A stretch of DNA of 64,000 nt, taken from Gammaproteobacteria bacterium. Its GTDB lineage: Bacteria > Pseudomonadota > Gammaproteobacteria > Eutrophobiales > Eutrophobiaceae. How positions within the stretch are numbered: the first letter of the stretch is position 1; each line of letters starts with the position of its first letter. A model generated the notes under the pieces. That model was not told where the DNA came from. It saw nothing but the letters and a program-made list of their open reading frames with translations, and made no database searches. Positions 63,451-64,000 of this stretch are shown one piece after another. The position numbers were made by a program, and so were the translations under genes. The stretch lies in assembly GCA_028279365.1 (NCBI GenBank), contig JANQNX010000014.1:79921-143920 (forward strand), given 5' to 3'.

Positions 63451-64000
63451 ATGAGTCTCAAAAATACAGCAGAGAACTACGGCACGATTGCCAAAAGCTT
63501 GCACTGGTTAACCGCACTATTGTTTCTTGTGTCTTACGCCAGTGTCTATTATCGGCATTGGCTTACGGAAGAAAAGACACCAGAGAACTGGACTGCCTTG
63601 CAAATCCATTTATCAATGGGCGTCACGATCTTTGTTATTGTTCTATTACGTATCATCTGGAAGAGCATGAATGAAACACCTGCACCTGAACCGGGAACAA
63701 AGCTGCAGCAGCTTGCCGCTAAAGCTGTCCATATATTGCTTTACATCGTCATGATCGTGATGCCGATAACGGGTTATATTGGTACCGGTGTGGCGACAGA
63801 ATTTTTCTTTCTATTTGATATCCCCAGTTTTAAAGACACTGCTATTTTTGAATCGTTGTTCGCTGAACATATGACGTTTAAGGAATTTGAAAAGCCAATT
63901 GATTTTTTTCACAAAGAGTTAATGGGTGAATTAATTGTCTGGATGTTAATTGTCGGTCATATCGCTGCAGCCTTGTTTCATCATTATGTTAAGCGTGACC
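63451..64000 (+). CDS. cytochrome b561, partial (runs off the right edge)
   Basis: An ATG at 63451 opens a frame still open at the window end (183 codons). The N terminus NYGTIAKSLHWLTALLFLVS has the first haem-ligand His of bacterial b561, and further His lie in LQIHLSMG, KAVHILLYIV and the final IVGHIAAALFHHYVK. Bacterial b561 proteins oxidise ubiquinol and pass electrons to superoxide or other acceptors. It completes a quinone-redox operon with the two preceding genes. Confidence 0.9.
   Translation, partial: MSLKNTAENYGTIAKSLHWLTALLFLVSYASVYYRHWLTEEKTPENWTALQIHLSMGVTIFVIVLLRIIWKSMNETPAPEPGTKLQQLAAKAVHILLYIVMIVMPITGYIGTGVATEFFFLFDIPSFKDTAIFESLFAEHMTFKEFEKPIDFFHKELMGELIVWMLIVGHIAAALFHHYVKRD

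Noticed and set aside
1..64000. CRISPR arrays, tRNA or rRNA genes, complete insertion sequences
   Set aside because: No regular repeat-spacer pattern, no tRNA with a T-arm and CCA other than tmRNA, and no transposase frame were seen.

Overview
The window reads as a chromosomal segment of a gammaproteobacterium of moderate GC content. The block smpB-ssrA / ratA-rnfH / bamE / recN-nadK / grpE is the same neighbourhood that Escherichia coli keeps, here opened by insertions. dnaK, dnaJ and dapB, and an AceK-Icd pair with the phosphorylatable serine, fit the same assignment. A compact serine-cycle cluster (sga, mclA, mtkA, mtkB, hprA, ppc at 43.5-51.7 kb) indicates C1 assimilation or glyoxylate/malyl-CoA metabolism, as in methylotrophs. 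The genus cannot be named from the sequence alone.

Layout. 1-2.2 kb: the end of a leftward operon with an unusual flavin/[2Fe-2S]/membrane diheme protein behind a sigma-54-type promoter and a hairpin leader. 2.4-5.6 kb: a MAPEG protein, the stub of a carbonic anhydrase gene, a chemoreceptor with a sigma-28-type promoter and a small membrane protein. 5.7-12.6 kb: a complete four-gene Wadjet (JetABCD) anti-plasmid operon, visibly AT-richer than its surroundings, next to the 3' end of ssrA, a classical island insertion site. 12.6-13.4 kb: an AT-rich gene-poor stretch. 13.4-14.6 kb: tmRNA and SmpB. 14.7-18.7 kb: two tandem HDOD-GAF signalling proteins, one with an N-terminal Ser/Thr kinase. 18.7-26 kb: Na+-symporter, RatA, RnfH, BamE, Fur and an RND pump.

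26.2-29.2 kb holds the most original locus: a periplasmic truncated haemoglobin and an exported cupin, divergent from a sigma-54 activator (PAS, AAA+, Fis-type HTH) that carries its own C-terminal truncated-haemoglobin domain. The intergenic region has a well-formed -24/-12 promoter facing the cupin-globin pair and a perfect 18-bp palindrome about 130 bp upstream of it. I read this as a self-contained haem-based sensing circuit.

29.3-38 kb: recN-nadK, then hrcA-grpE-dnaK-dnaJ with a CIRCE operator and a sigma-32-type promoter, then dapB. 38-43.3 kb: an orphan membrane protein, aceK-icd and metZ. 43.3-51.7 kb: the serine-cycle cluster with a palindromic operator over its promoter and hairpins between some genes. 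Sga makes hydroxypyruvate, HprA reduces it, Ppc fixes bicarbonate, MtkAB activates malate and Mcl splits malyl-CoA to acetyl-CoA and glyoxylate. 51.9-58.5 kb: small accessory genes (MORN lipoprotein, M15 peptidase, BLUF photoreceptor, Slp lipoprotein, Nei glycosylase, trypsin-like protein) with several proteins under 75 residues. 58.5-64 kb: a second sigma-28-type chemoreceptor, then a LysR regulator divergent from pirin, glutathionyl-hydroquinone reductase and a cytochrome b561 that runs off the end.

All calls come from reading motifs, gene order and DNA signals by eye. No database search was possible.
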